Part shown: positions 10,029 through 19,700 of the stretch, piece by piece
Layout of the letters: every line of letters starts with the position of its first letter
Position numbering within the stretch: position 1 is the first letter of the stretch
Source: Chara braunii
Lineage: Eukaryota > Streptophyta > Charophyceae > Charales > Characeae
DNA: 27,910 nt
Reading direction: 5' to 3'
NCBI GenBank assembly: GCA_003427395.1
Contig: BFEA01000483.1
Coordinates: forward strand, 565,290 to 593,199
Notes under the pieces: generated by a model
What the model was told of the DNA's origin: nothing
Databases searched by the model: none
Seen by the model: only the letters and a program-made list of their open reading frames with translations
Position numbers and translations under genes: made by a program

Positions 10029-10551
10029 NNATTCCGANGTGAGAAGACCCTATACCAAGGCTTTGGGGTGAGGCGAGTATGGGGGCGAAGGCANATTAGG
10101 AGTTGGAGCGGTGTAGATGGCGGGGCGTTGCGCGGAGGCTGTGTGAGGAAGGAGAGCGTTTTAGCGGGAGGGTGTATCCGCCCACGTTCTATTGGTGGGT
10201 TCATTCAATTCTTACTAAAGCGAACAACGGGAGGCCACGAAGACAGCGGTGAGGTCGGAAACATGGGGAGTGGGTGAGGAAGCAGAATTTGAAATTTAAC
10301 AGTGTAACTTTCCGTGACCCAACGGAGAAGATCATTCNATTTTGTTCGTTTCCATCGAGCTGTAATAGGGAGTTAGCCGCGAAAGGTTTTGGGATATACT
10401 TGTTGGTCTGCGTGTGTGAGTAGGAGCCGCACCGAGTTTTGTGTCTTGGGTACAATGCATCTGGCCTGGCCTGGCCAGTAGATCCATTGTACTTCAAAAG
10501 AGAAGTAGTGGGGAGGCAGCGAGCAGACGGGTGAATTGGAGTGTCACACAG

Positions 10552-10554
<3 letters not shown>
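10029..10554. other. Non-coding interval with splice-donor-like site
   Basis: No supported gene. A CAG/GTAAGA sequence at 10549-10557 matches a plant 5' splice site and leads into an AG microsatellite. There is no evidence of a matching exon. Confidence 0.5.

Positions 10555-10597
<43 letters not shown>
10555..10597. repeat. (AG)n microsatellite
   Basis: An uninterrupted AG dinucleotide run of about 40 bases. Confidence 0.95.
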
Positions 10598-10598
<1 letters not shown>

Positions 10599-11265
10599 CA
10601 CGTCCCTGAGCACCGAGCAGGGAGGGATACTATTGTCTGCCAGCCATTGGGGACTGAGCGATGACAGCGGGCGAACGGGCAGGGCTCGAGAGCTGTGGGA
10701 GTAAGGGGAAGAGAGCCGCCTGCTGGCGGGTGTGGGGATCAGCTGGTGGAGCAAGGAGTGCANGTTGCAGGCCAATCCGTTGGCTGGTGAGCTCGCAGAG
10801 GGGCAGGCTGTCTGCGGCTGATTGAGCAGGCGGCTAGCAGCAGTCCTTGTGGGGCAGATTGAAGACCAGGTTACGGAGTGCGGGTATCAGNCTACTGGCA
10901 GCGGGAGAACGCTGCACATCGCTGCTAGTCGTGTTGAACGGGTGCTATTGGTAACTGTTCCAGGTTCTTATGCGACCGCGCGAAGTGACTTGGAGAGGTG
11001 TTGAGGCTTAGAGGGGTGGTCAGGGAGGACGAGCAAGAGGGATTATTGTTGCGATCTGGAGGGCCGTCAGGGGTTCTACTTCGGCGGGTTGACTGCGCTG
11101 TGACCGGGCTGGCAGGACATAAGTCAGACTAAGTAAAGGAATGCCTTTGCAGTCTCAGTTTCAGTTTTGTTGATTGCNTGAAGGCAGATTGCGAACAAAA
11201 GGGGTTGCATCTGGGGGAAGGGAGGGTGAAAGGTGGTTTTGCCTAAGCGTGAGTGGGTCCTATGG
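10598..11265. other. GC-rich non-coding interval
   Basis: Nothing recognisable is seen on either strand. Short ORFs lack family signal. Occasional single Ns. Confidence 0.5.
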
Positions 11266-12093
11266 GGTCAGACCAGTTCCATAAGATTGGACGGCCTGAC
11301 CGCTGTGTTTTATTTTTGAATTGCATAGAGAGTCAGACCAGTTCCATAAGATTGGACGGTCTGATTGCTTTGAATTGTGAGGGTCTGACTGTGACTGACT
11401 TTTCGGGGGCCAAACCTGTACCATAAAATTGGAGGGTTTGGTTGCCATGTTTGATTGGGGTTTGTTCTGTTTCTTTTGTTTTTGATCAAGGAGGTCTGAG
11501 CAAGTCCATAAGATTGGACGGCCCAACCCCCCCTCTTGTTTCATTCTGAGGGGATAATTCTTGCTGAGGGCAGGGCATGTCCATAAGATTGGACGGCCTT
11601 GGACTCCTGCTGTACACAGTTGGGTCAAAGAGAAACGAACCTGGCAGAGGACTTGACCAGTTCCATAAGATTGGACGGTCTGGCCCAATGCCTCGCACAT
11701 GCTGGAACCCAAAGGGTTAAATTTTGGCTATATTTTATACTATCCTATGTATGAACAGGCTAGTCAGGCATGGGTTCCAAAAGATTGGATGGTCTGGCTN
11801 TAGCCTATCATAAAATGAAGAGAGTATAATTAAGAGTATAATTGANGGTAACCCTGGGCAAGCCGGGCCTTGTTCTAAGATNAACGGCTCGGTTCTATGC
11901 CCAACTTTTGAACACCAAGCTCAGAGAGGTATATATAAGTTGGATATTAAACAGTTTTGGGCGACTAANCCTTGTTNTATGANGAACGGCCAAGTCGTAT
12001 GCCCAAAAAGAAGAGAGAAGTAGTTGTGTCACCTGTTCGTGTATACTCAATGGCTGAGTCAGGGAAGTTCCATAAGATTGGACAGTTTGACTT
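11266..12093. repeat. Array of about ten hairpin-like units around CCATAAGATTGG cores
   Basis: About ten units share a core resembling TTCCATAAGATTGGAC, at about 11277, 11342, 11418, 11504, 11579, 11661, 11775, 11872, 11973 and 12068. The inner TCCA/TGGA can pair. Most cores are flanked by complementary arms of differing sequence. Examples are GGTCAG/CTGACC (11266-11301), AGTCAGACC/GGTCTGATT (11331-11366), CCAAACC/GGTTTGG (11410-11441), CAGGGC/GCCTTG (11571-11601), GGCTA/TAGCC (11758-11805), TGGGCA/TGCCCA (11855-11903) and TTTTGGGC/GCCCAAAA (11955-12008). The unit at 11504 lacks a convincing stem. Spacing is about 65-110 bp. The long minus-strand ORF here is a by-product of the repeats. Function unknown. 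Confidence 0.75.
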
Positions 12094-12369
12094 TATGCCC
12101 TATGTAAGCTGGGTATAAGCGGATAAAACATTGAGAAGTTACGAACTATTGTTTGCAAAGATTGACTTGGGGTGGCGAGAGCATTCACCTTTGTGGTTTA
12201 GCCTAGATGAGGTTGAGTGAGGCTACTACTTGATTTGAGTGTCATGTTAACAAATAGTTGCTTTAGAGGCTCGCCTCGTGCTAGAGCGATAGGAGTTAGG
12301 TCAATTCCTGCACTTTTCTGAGCTAAGTTTTTTTACTTAGATCGATTCTCGCATTTTCTGGGATCTTTT
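12094..12369. other. Non-coding interval
   Basis: No gene, repeat or motif that I can support. Confidence 0.5.
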
Positions 12370-12715
12370 GTTATACTTGGCTTTGTATAAATTTTGGTAA
12401 GCCACTTTATCTACGGGAAGCGCTGTCGAAATTTCTACAAATCCGGGGAGTTAGTCAATTCTTGGTTTTTCAAAGTTCAACNTGTCTAAGGTTCATGTAT
12501 GGCTTAGTAAAAATCTGGAAAGTCTCATTTTTTAAAGGGAGTGCTGCCCAAATTTTTGCTAATTTAGGGAGTTAGACAAAATTGGACTTTGGAAAGTCAA
12601 ACACTATTTTTGTTCTCATATTCGGGCTGATATAAATTCTGAAAAGGCACTTTTCCTACGGTAAGCGCTGCCATAATTTTCTTAGTTTAAAAGAGATAGA
12701 TTATATTTTGACAGG
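12370..12715. repeat. Triple diverged tandem repeat, period about 123 bp
   Basis: Three units each contain an AAATTCTG- or AAAATCTGG-like word, a CTACGGGAAGCGCTG-like block and a GGGAGTTAG-like block. The central block falls at 12415, 12537 and 12661, giving periods of 122 and 124. Identity between units is moderate. Confidence 0.7.
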
Positions 12716-13335
12716 TGGTGATTCTGGCGATCCACTCTGTATGGGGGAGATTATGCCATGGTCTACCTTTGCTTTGGGCACGGCTTAGAGGTAGATTCAG
12801 GCCTAGTCAATCAGAAGGATCTTGGAGGAGAATGTGTTATGGAGTTGTATTCTCCATACACTTATGATTTTAGCTTGGGGATTGACCTGTCATGTGTTAC
12901 AGGTCCTCTTGACCGTTTGATTCAGGATTTGAGCTAGCTTCAGCTTGATCCTACGAGGATCATCATCTGTTATCACTGATAACAGAACGGTTGTCTACCC
13001 GTCGACTCACGACTCAATTCCTACTCGCTCCCCATACTCAACCNAAAAGCCTTTAGCCCGGGTGATCTTTCTGTTTGTTAAGGTTTTCACTCGGACTTTT
13101 ATTGAATGGTCATTTAATAAAGGTACTGAGTTTTTAATTGAGGTTGGTTGCCTGGAGGTTGGGGTTTGCATGGCTAAAGCGAGGGGTATGAGTATAAGAA
13201 CTGATTGGAGTTGACTCTTCGTAGTGCGTGGACTCTTGTCTGACTTTTGATGTGGCTGCAGGTATGTTCAAAGACTTGGGGTTTTGTTTGGGTTGCCCTG
13301 CGATCGCATATATATATGTATGGCTAGGAGGAGAC
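12716..13335. other. Non-coding interval with paired perfect hairpins
   Basis: No supported gene. Two perfect hairpins lie side by side: GATCC/GGATC (12947-12961, 5-base loop) and CTGTTATC/GATAACAG (12967-12985, 3-base loop). The interval ends in a short AT run just before the assembly gap. Confidence 0.55.
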
Positions 13336-13880
13336 NNNNNNNNNNNNNNNNNNNNNNNNNNNNNNNNNNNNNNNNNNNNNNNNNNNNNNNNNNNNNNNNN
13401 NNNNNNNNNNNNNNNNNNNNNNNNNNNNNNNNNNNNNNNNNNNNNNNNNNNNNNNNNNNNNNNNNNNNNNNNNNNNNNNNNNNNNNNNNNNNNNNNNNNN
13501 NNNNNNNNNNNNNNNNNNNNNNNNNNNNNNNNNNNNNNNNNNNNNNNNNNNNNNNNNNNNNNNNNNNNNNNNNNNNNNNNNNNNNNNNNNNNNNNNNNNN
13601 NNNNNNNNNNNNNNNNNNNNNNNNNNNNNNNNNNNNNNNNNNNNNNNNNNNNNNNNNNNNNNNNNNNNNNNNNNNNNNNNNNNNNNNNNNNNNNNNNNNN
13701 NNNNNNNNNNNNNNNNNNNNNNNNNNNNNNNNNNNNNNNNNNNNNNNNNNNNNNNNNNNNNNNNNNNNNNNNNNNNNNNNNNNNNNNNNNNNNNNNNNNN
13801 NNNNNNNNNNNNNNNNNNNNNNNNNNNNNNNNNNNNNNNNNNNNNNNNNNNNNNNNNNNNNNNNNNNNNNNNNNNNNNNN
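13336..13880. other. Assembly gap (545 Ns)
   Basis: A continuous run of N. AT-repeat sequence lies on both sides (13309-13319 and 13881-13910), so the gap probably spans or abuts an AT microsatellite. ORFs across it are meaningless. Confidence 0.99.
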
Positions 13881-13913
<33 letters not shown>

Positions 13914-13930
13914 TATGTGTGTGTGTGTGT
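13881..13930. repeat. (AT)n and (GT)n microsatellite
   Basis: About 30 bases of AT repeat are followed by a short GT repeat. Confidence 0.95.
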
Positions 13931-13989
13931 CAGTGCATGTGTACCTACGTATGGAGCTAGCGTGGCTTGAAGTGCCCACGTACTAAGGG

Positions 13990-14560
13990 TCAGTCGAAGG
14001 TTGGGGTGAATAAAAAGGAGGGGATATCCCTCGCCAATTCCTGTTTATTTTCCTTGTTGCGATTCATCTTCGTGGAANGATAAAGTTCCAGGCNGAGGGG
14101 TCAGCGTGTCGTTGGTGATGCGCCAGACAACTCACCACCGCTCCAAACTCCCTCCTGCCCTAGGGACCNTCTTGCCCTACACCCTTTGGGACACCTNAGG
14201 GTGCAGAAGACGGAAAGACCCTCAGGCCGGTTTTGCACGAGCTAAAGGGTTACCCCCATTGGCTCGCGCTTCAGCCCACACCTGAGCGTCGAAAGATGAC
14301 CCTTTGGCTCAGAGTAGACCGTTTGGGTGTGGGCACTACGTAATGCGCTGTCATCGCGGTTATTCGCGTAGAACTGCNTAGCGAGATAGTATGTGTAAGT
14401 CCAGCGCCCTCGCGATCTTATACTAGGCTCGCGTGAGGCACTCGTCGCATCCCGCACTAAAAGAGTTATGGGTCAGGCGGCGAGACCACGAGCGCGTCAC
14501 GGCCTGTAAACNTGTGGTCTTGGCAATGTGAAGCGGCACGTGGGCGGAGNACTAATCCCG
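13990..14560 (-). repeat. Diverged LTR-like copy 1
   Basis: The segment about 14250-14530 aligns, with clear divergence, to 14900-15130. The shared order is a CAGCC-CACA-TGAG-GTCGAA block, a TACGTMATSMTSTCAT-like block, a GCGAGAT/GCGAGTC stretch, a TTATACT TATA-like word on the opposite strand, and GTTATGGGT. It lies next to copy 2 in the same orientation. Its outer limits are not resolved. Confidence 0.55.
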
Positions 14561-14689
14561 GTCAGCCTTTGGGAGTCCGTGTACGGGCCTCATTATCCCG
14601 GACGCCGGGTAGCCTATTGGTAGGATACCGGACCTCCTCTGCNCGCGCATCGTNAGGGCTTATCCACNCCCTTTCCATTTTAGGAGGGC

Positions 14690-15645
14690 CATNAGCTAAT
14701 GGAGGTTGGAGTNAGTTTCCTTTTTGCGTTTTTATGGTTGGACGTTATAGTCCGTGGCGGCCGTCAAATTCAAACCCCTTGATGTTCGACCGCCACGGCA
14801 GCGTTAAGCTGTNTACTCAACCCCTCTGCACAGTGTGCTAAAGAGGNTGTAGTCTTCAACCGCGCATGGCGGTTGTCCAGCGCCGAGAGACTAACCTTCA
14901 AGGCGAGTATCAGCCGACACTTGAGTGTCGAATGCGACCCTCACGATTAANGGGGACCGCGTGAGTATGGGTACTATATAGTACGTCATCATNGCGACTG
15001 CTTGCGTACACTTGCATTGCGAGTCAATATGAGTTAGCCCTGCGNCCGCGCGGTTTTATACTGAGACTCGTGCGCGACNTGTATCCGATTTCCGCGTCGG
15101 AAGGTTATGGGTTGGTTACCGAGGGGCTAGGAGCGTTGTCACGTATTTGTGTTGTGTCGTTTTCGTGTGTGTGTGTTTTATTTTTGTGTCGTAAAGTANG
15201 TGTGTGCGTGGTGTGTGGAATGCGTCCGAGTCGACCGACGTCGAACCGCGCTTGGGACTTCAGCCCCCCAAGATGTCGACTCGCGTGTGCGCCCGACGGG
15301 CGTATTACTGCGCGTACCCCCTATGCTACAGCGAACGAGTAACGCCCTCGGCTGGTACACTTNTGCGATTGCAACCGAGTAGCTTTCGTACTGTGGACTG
15401 GTAGCTCGGCGGGGATACGCCCACCGAAGGAAGGTGACAGCTCCCGTAAGGTGGAGGTAAGTTGTGCCTCGCGTAGGCCCTATCCCATCGTAGGGGCTCG
15501 CGAGAGGTATGGCTGGCGCACTCGGCCGGAGCGGCCCAAGGAAGCTCAATTTGTGTGTTCGCGACAAGGTTGGTCCAACTCCTGCGTGACGCGGCCGATA
15601 GGGTCCCGCGCTGCCACGTGTGGTNTCGGACCAATGCGCTCGACA
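14690..15645 (-). mobile_element. LTR-like sequence, copy 2 (minus orientation)
   Basis: This is the reverse-complement counterpart of 25767-26750. On the minus strand it starts TGTCGAGCGCAT at 15645, as the other copy does at 25767 on the plus strand. A start in TG is usual for an LTR. The opposite end is not defined. TATAAAA reads on the minus strand near 15053. Conserved landmarks include a CGACACTTGAGTGTCG palindrome (14925-14940) and blocks rich in CGG/CCG. A 9-bp perfect inverted repeat CCGTGGCGG/CCGCCACGG (14752-14798) is specific to this copy. No PBS was found, so LTR is an inference. Confidence 0.6.
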
Positions 15646-17415
15646 CCGATAATCCCAAAGCGTATTTCAGTAACGAAATCTCGAATACGCATCGGGATAT
15701 AACGTAGCAAAATCACTAAGTGAATTCTGATAATCCCGAAGTGTATTTCGGTAACGAAATCCCGAATACGCGTTGGGATATAATGTAGCAAAATCACAAA
15801 GTGAATCCCGATAATCCCGAAGCGTATTTCGGTAACGAAACCCCGAATATTTTTTGGTATATATTGTAGCAAAATCACTAAGTGAATTTCGATAATCCCA
15901 AACGGTATTTTGGTAAGGAAATCCCGAATACGCGTCAGGATATAATGTAGCAAAATCCCTAAGTGAATCCTGATAATCCCGAAGTGTATTTCAGTAACGA
16001 AATCCCGAATATGTGTTGGGATATAAGATAGCAAAATCATTAAGTGAATTCTGATAATCCCGAAGCGTATTTTAGTAATAAAATCCCCAATAAGCGTCGG
16101 GATGTAATGTAGCAAAATCACAAAGTAAATCCCAATAATCCCGAAGTGTATTTCGGTAACGAAATCTTCAATACACGTCGGGATATAACGTAGCAAAATC
16201 ACTAAGTGAATCCCTATAATCCCGAAGTGTATTTCGGTAAGGAAATCCCGAATACGCATCGGGATATAATGTAGCAAAATCACTAAGCGAATCCCGATAA
16301 TCCCGAAGTGTATTTTGGTAACGAAATCCCGAATACACGTCGGGATATAACGTAGCAAAATCACTACGTGAATCCCGATAATTCCGAAGTATATTTTGGT
16401 AACGAAACCTCGAATACGCGTCGGGATATAACGTAGCAAAATCACTAAGTGAATCCAGACAATCCCGAAGTGTATTTTGGTAACAAAATCCTGAATACAC
16501 GTCGGGATATAACGTAGCAAAATCACTAAGTGAATCCCGATAATCCCGAAGCGTATTTCAGTAACGAAATCCGGGATACACGTCGGGATATAACGTAACA
16601 AAATCACTAAGTGAATCCCGATAACCCCGAAGTGTGTTTCGGTAATGAAATCCCTAATACTCGTTGGGATATAACGTAGAAAATTCACTAAGTGAATCCC
16701 GATAATCCCAAAGCGTATTTCTGTAACGAAATCTTGAATACATATCGGGATATAACATAGCAAAATCACTAAGTGAATCCCGATAATCTCGAAGTGTATT
16801 CCGGTAACGAGACCCCGAATACACGTCGGGATATAACGTACCAAAATCACTAAGTGAATGTCGATAATCCCGAAGTGTATTTCGGTAACAAAACCCCGAA
16901 TACGCATCGGGATATAACGTAGCAAAATCACTAAGTGAATCCCGATAATCGCGAAGTATATTTCGGTAATGAAATCCCGAATACACGTCGGGATATAACG
17001 TAGCAAGTGAATCTTGATAATCCTGAAGTGTATTTCGATAACGAAATTTCGAATATACATCGGGATATAACGTAGCAAAATCGCTAAGTGAATCTCGATA
17101 ATCCCGAAGTGTATTTTGGTAACGAAATCTTGAATACACGTAGGGATATAACATAGCAAAATTACTAAGTGATTCCCGATAATCCGGAAGTGTATTTCGG
17201 TAACGAAATCCAAAATACACGTCAGGATATAACGTAGCAAAATCATTAAGTGAATCTCGATAATCCCGAAGTGTATTTCGATAAGGAAATCCCGAATACA
17301 CGTCGGGATATAACGTAGCAAAATCACTAAGTGAATCCCGATAATCTCGAAGAGTATTTCGGTAACGAAATCCCGAAAACACGTCGGGATATAACGTAGC
17401 AAAATCACTAAGGAA
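15646..17415. repeat. 81-bp minisatellite, long array (22 units)
   Basis: I count 22 tandem units of 81 bp; one, near 17006, lacks 9 bp. Units differ at roughly a tenth of positions. Each contains CGGGATATAACGTAGCAAAA and GAATCCCGATAATCCCGAAG. ATCCCGA and TCGGGAT can form a 7-bp stem around a 7-base loop. The period is 27 codons, and one minus-strand frame stays open through all 22 units. It would encode a 27-residue hydrophobic repeat containing IIGIHLVILLRYIPT. A second minus-strand frame is open over part of the array. The array abuts the LTR-like end at 15645 and starts at CCGAT, the phase at which the short array (2420-2636) ends. Confidence 0.92.
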
Positions 17416-17504
17416 AATGACCAAGTAAAACCCAGAAGTGTATATCCCCTCATATATCATAAAATTGTGATTCGTTATGGATTTGGTGGAAAATATAGGG
17501 CCCA

Positions 17505-18359
17505 TTAACCATCTCTCAAACGACCAGTAAGTTTGACTGACCTCATAATACCCCGTTTCGGGGTGCGCTTGGCTGGCTGTTCCATAGGAGGACTCGCGTC
17601 CTCGAACACAGGTTCGGGCCCCCGTTTCCTATTCTCCACGATAGCCAATCGCTCAGCGGGGGTGCTGAGTTCTTGTGTGATGCTAGTATCGCTGCCACCA
17701 CCTGTGTTGAAGGAAGACAAGTCGTCTTCGGATTGGTAGGTCGCCTTCTTCTTGCCACGCTCAAGTAGTGTAGGGGTAGCTACGGCTTGGTTTAGTCGCT
17801 GAACAAGACGATCCTCAAAATAGCTAATGTGCATAGCTAGTTGAATCTGTAAGTCCTTCTGCAGCTCCGCACATCTCTCATCCTCAATCGTCTTCTTCCT
17901 TGCAGCGATACATTCCTCCTTCCAACGTGCCGCTTCCCCCTCTCGTCGTTGAGCTTCCTCCTTTTCCATCTTCTTTCTCGCTTTTTGTTCCCTCTTCTCC
18001 CGTTCCACGGCATAGTGTTCCTCCATTCAGGCTACACTCTTACCAAGATTCGCAATAGTACTCCGAATCTCCGGATCCAGGTTTGGAGACGGTTCACGTC
18101 TCCTCGATTCGTGCCTCCTAGGCGATCTTGCACGTCGTGAGTCTGTTGATGTCGATGGTCTTGCGATAGGATAGCGCTTACTCCTGTTCGGGCACCGATT
18201 GGTACAATACCCGATGTCATTACATGCGAAGCATGTTGGAGGCCGATACGGCCTTCGATCTCCTGATTCGCTCACTGGATCTCTATCCCTTCGCTCGCGG
18301 TCCCACTCACCCCACTCGCGGTCCCGCTCGTTTCGGTCATGATGACCCTGTGAAGACAT
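17505..18359 (-). pseudogene. Gag-like zinc-knuckle/coiled-coil protein remnant
   Basis: The minus-strand frame runs from an ATG at 18359 (MSSQGHHDRNER; an in-frame ATG also exists at 18407) to TAA at 17505-17507. It is broken once, by TGA at 18027-18029. The N-terminal part is rich in Arg/Asp/Glu. A zinc knuckle at 18192-18233 reads CFACNDIGYCTNRC. Its spacing is C-x2-C-x4-[H]-x4-C, but Tyr (TAT) stands where His is expected, one transition from CAT. The part after the TGA is a charged, Lys/Glu-rich coiled coil, followed by an acidic stretch and a basic PAKRTPKRG tail. It resembles retroelement nucleocapsid-like proteins and, from memory only, proteins of Chara braunii. It has no pol partner, because the 81-bp array begins about 90 bp downstream. 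Confidence 0.65.
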
Positions 18360-18407
18360 AGCGTCTGACCGATTCTCCCCAGCGTACAGGGAGGTCATAT
18401 CAAGCAC

Positions 18408-18671
18408 AATAGGCGCAAAAGCGATACATCCGCTACAAAAAGCTTGGCGTAGTCAAACTATCTAAAGAATTAATCAGAGACATAACCGGACTAAACGTGC
18501 TCACTCAAGCCCGGTAAGTTCATCTCCAGGTAAGTTAACAAGCGCAATCCAGCGGATGTGGAAAAATGCACACGTAAACAATGCACGTAGTCACCGAGTA
18601 GTGAAAAAGCCAAATGGCTAGATTGATGAAGATACGTAGGAAGTAGTAACAGCCCATCTGATCAATCCGTC
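18408..18671. other. Leader-like non-coding interval
   Basis: No gene is seen. On the plus strand there are GGTAAGTT (about 18512) and CAG/GTAAGTT (about 18527), which match splice donors. There is nothing to connect them to an exon. On the minus strand this would be the 5' leader of the gag-like remnant. Confidence 0.45.
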
Positions 18672-18800
18672 AAACCCAATGACACCGCCTATCCGTCAAT
18701 CACGTTGCCGGATTATTCGTCATTTGGCAAACCCAAGAGCCACCACCTATCCGTCAATCACGTTGCCGGACTATTCGTCCTTTGGCCAACCCAAGAGGTC
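18672..18800. repeat. 57-58-bp direct repeat, two full units plus a partial
   Basis: Units beginning AACCCAA at about 18672, 18729 and 18787 share CTATCCGTCAATCACGTTGC and CTATTCGTC-like blocks. The third unit is truncated. Confidence 0.8.
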
Positions 18801-19484
18801 GAGACATATCGTCAGCAATCTACTTATACTTCTCGTAGGAAACAATCACTTCGTACCAACACAATTGGGTCCAGTGCCCGGAGAGTCGAAGCCACGAACC
18901 AAACAAGCTAGCTCAGGTACCCGGCTAAAAAACGCAGGGCTCTTAGTGTCCGGGGGTCCGCCTCAAACAGGTTCCGCAGACCTACGATAGCCGACATCGA
19001 ATGTACCTGAAGCGAAACAGAGCTAGCAACTAAAGATACGCTCAGAAGGCCTATATCAACCGAAGATAGAAACAGGCTCTAAGGGGGCCCAAAAAGGCGA
19101 CTAACAACACAGCCTATCCACAACCATCCAAATAAAGGAAAAAGGGAAAAAAACGAAAAAAACGAAAAAAATGAAAAAACCCTAGGTACCCATACGTGCA
19201 AAAGAAAAAAAGAAAAAAATAAATAAATTTTGCGCTCTTTCAGAGGACCCCAAATCCACACTCTTTTCATTTTTTGGGAGTTGGTTGTCAAGGGGGGGGG
19301 GAAGGGGGGTATAAATTATCTTTAAAAGGGCTAGGGGGATTTAAAGGGAGTCCCTTAGTGTGGTTTTGTTATTTTATTTTTTATCTCCGATTCGGTGAGG
19401 AATTGTGATGTGACCCTCAACCAAAGTTTTGGTTGCAATTCTACACAACATATATTTTTTTTGGAATTTTTTTTCGTTTTTTTT
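18801..19484. other. A/T-tract-rich non-coding interval
   Basis: It contains A-rich stretches (19134-19230), a G run (19293-19310) and T-rich stretches (19452-19500). No supported gene. Confidence 0.5.
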
Positions 19485-19700
19485 TTATTTTTTTTTTTTA
19501 GCTGAAGTTGCCGAGAACCCTGCCCTGGGGTCACGCCTGGCCGGGCACCCGGGCGTGTATCCGAGCACAAGTTGGGTGCCCGATCGCCCAAAAAAACAAC
19601 CTAGTTTTTTTTTCATCTTTTTTTGGGGGGGGGGGAGGACAGAGTACAGGCGGGGGTGCCCATCCCCGGACCACTGCAGCCCCGCCTGGGCTCCACAACC
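19485..19700. other. GC-rich block bounded by T and G homopolymers
   Basis: It has CGGGCACCC (19540-19548) and its reverse complement about 27 bases downstream, a T tract (about 19604-19624) and a run of 11 Gs. Integrase homology starts only after it, so its right edge marks a break in the pol remnant. Confidence 0.45.

Noticed and set aside
10549-10560. CAG/GTAAGA as a real splice donor
   Set aside because: The match is good, but it merges into an AG microsatellite and no exon or acceptor is identifiable.
11260-11712. A 150-residue minus-strand ORF with repeated RPILW-type words
   Set aside because: The repeated peptide words are the translation of the hairpin core motif. No domain is seen, and the array continues past the ORF.
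13134-13986. Long ORFs across 13.1-14.0 kb on both strands
   Set aside because: They are produced by the run of Ns and the AT microsatellite.
14604-14626. tRNA-like A-box (TAGCCTATTGGTAGGATA), suggesting a tRNA or SINE
   Set aside because: The D-stem has a mismatch and no anticodon arm forms. The nearest B-box-like sequence (about 14765-14777) is some 150 bases away, and the right-hand LTR-like copy does not keep it as a promoter.
15646-17415. CRISPR-like array
   Set aside because: Units are contiguous 81-bp repeats with no unique spacers, in a eukaryotic retroelement setting.
15546-17453. A 635-residue minus-strand ORF as an ordinary protein gene
   Set aside because: It is almost wholly the 81-bp tandem array, with no start context, flanking gene structure or known domain. 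It is reported as a repeat with an open frame instead.
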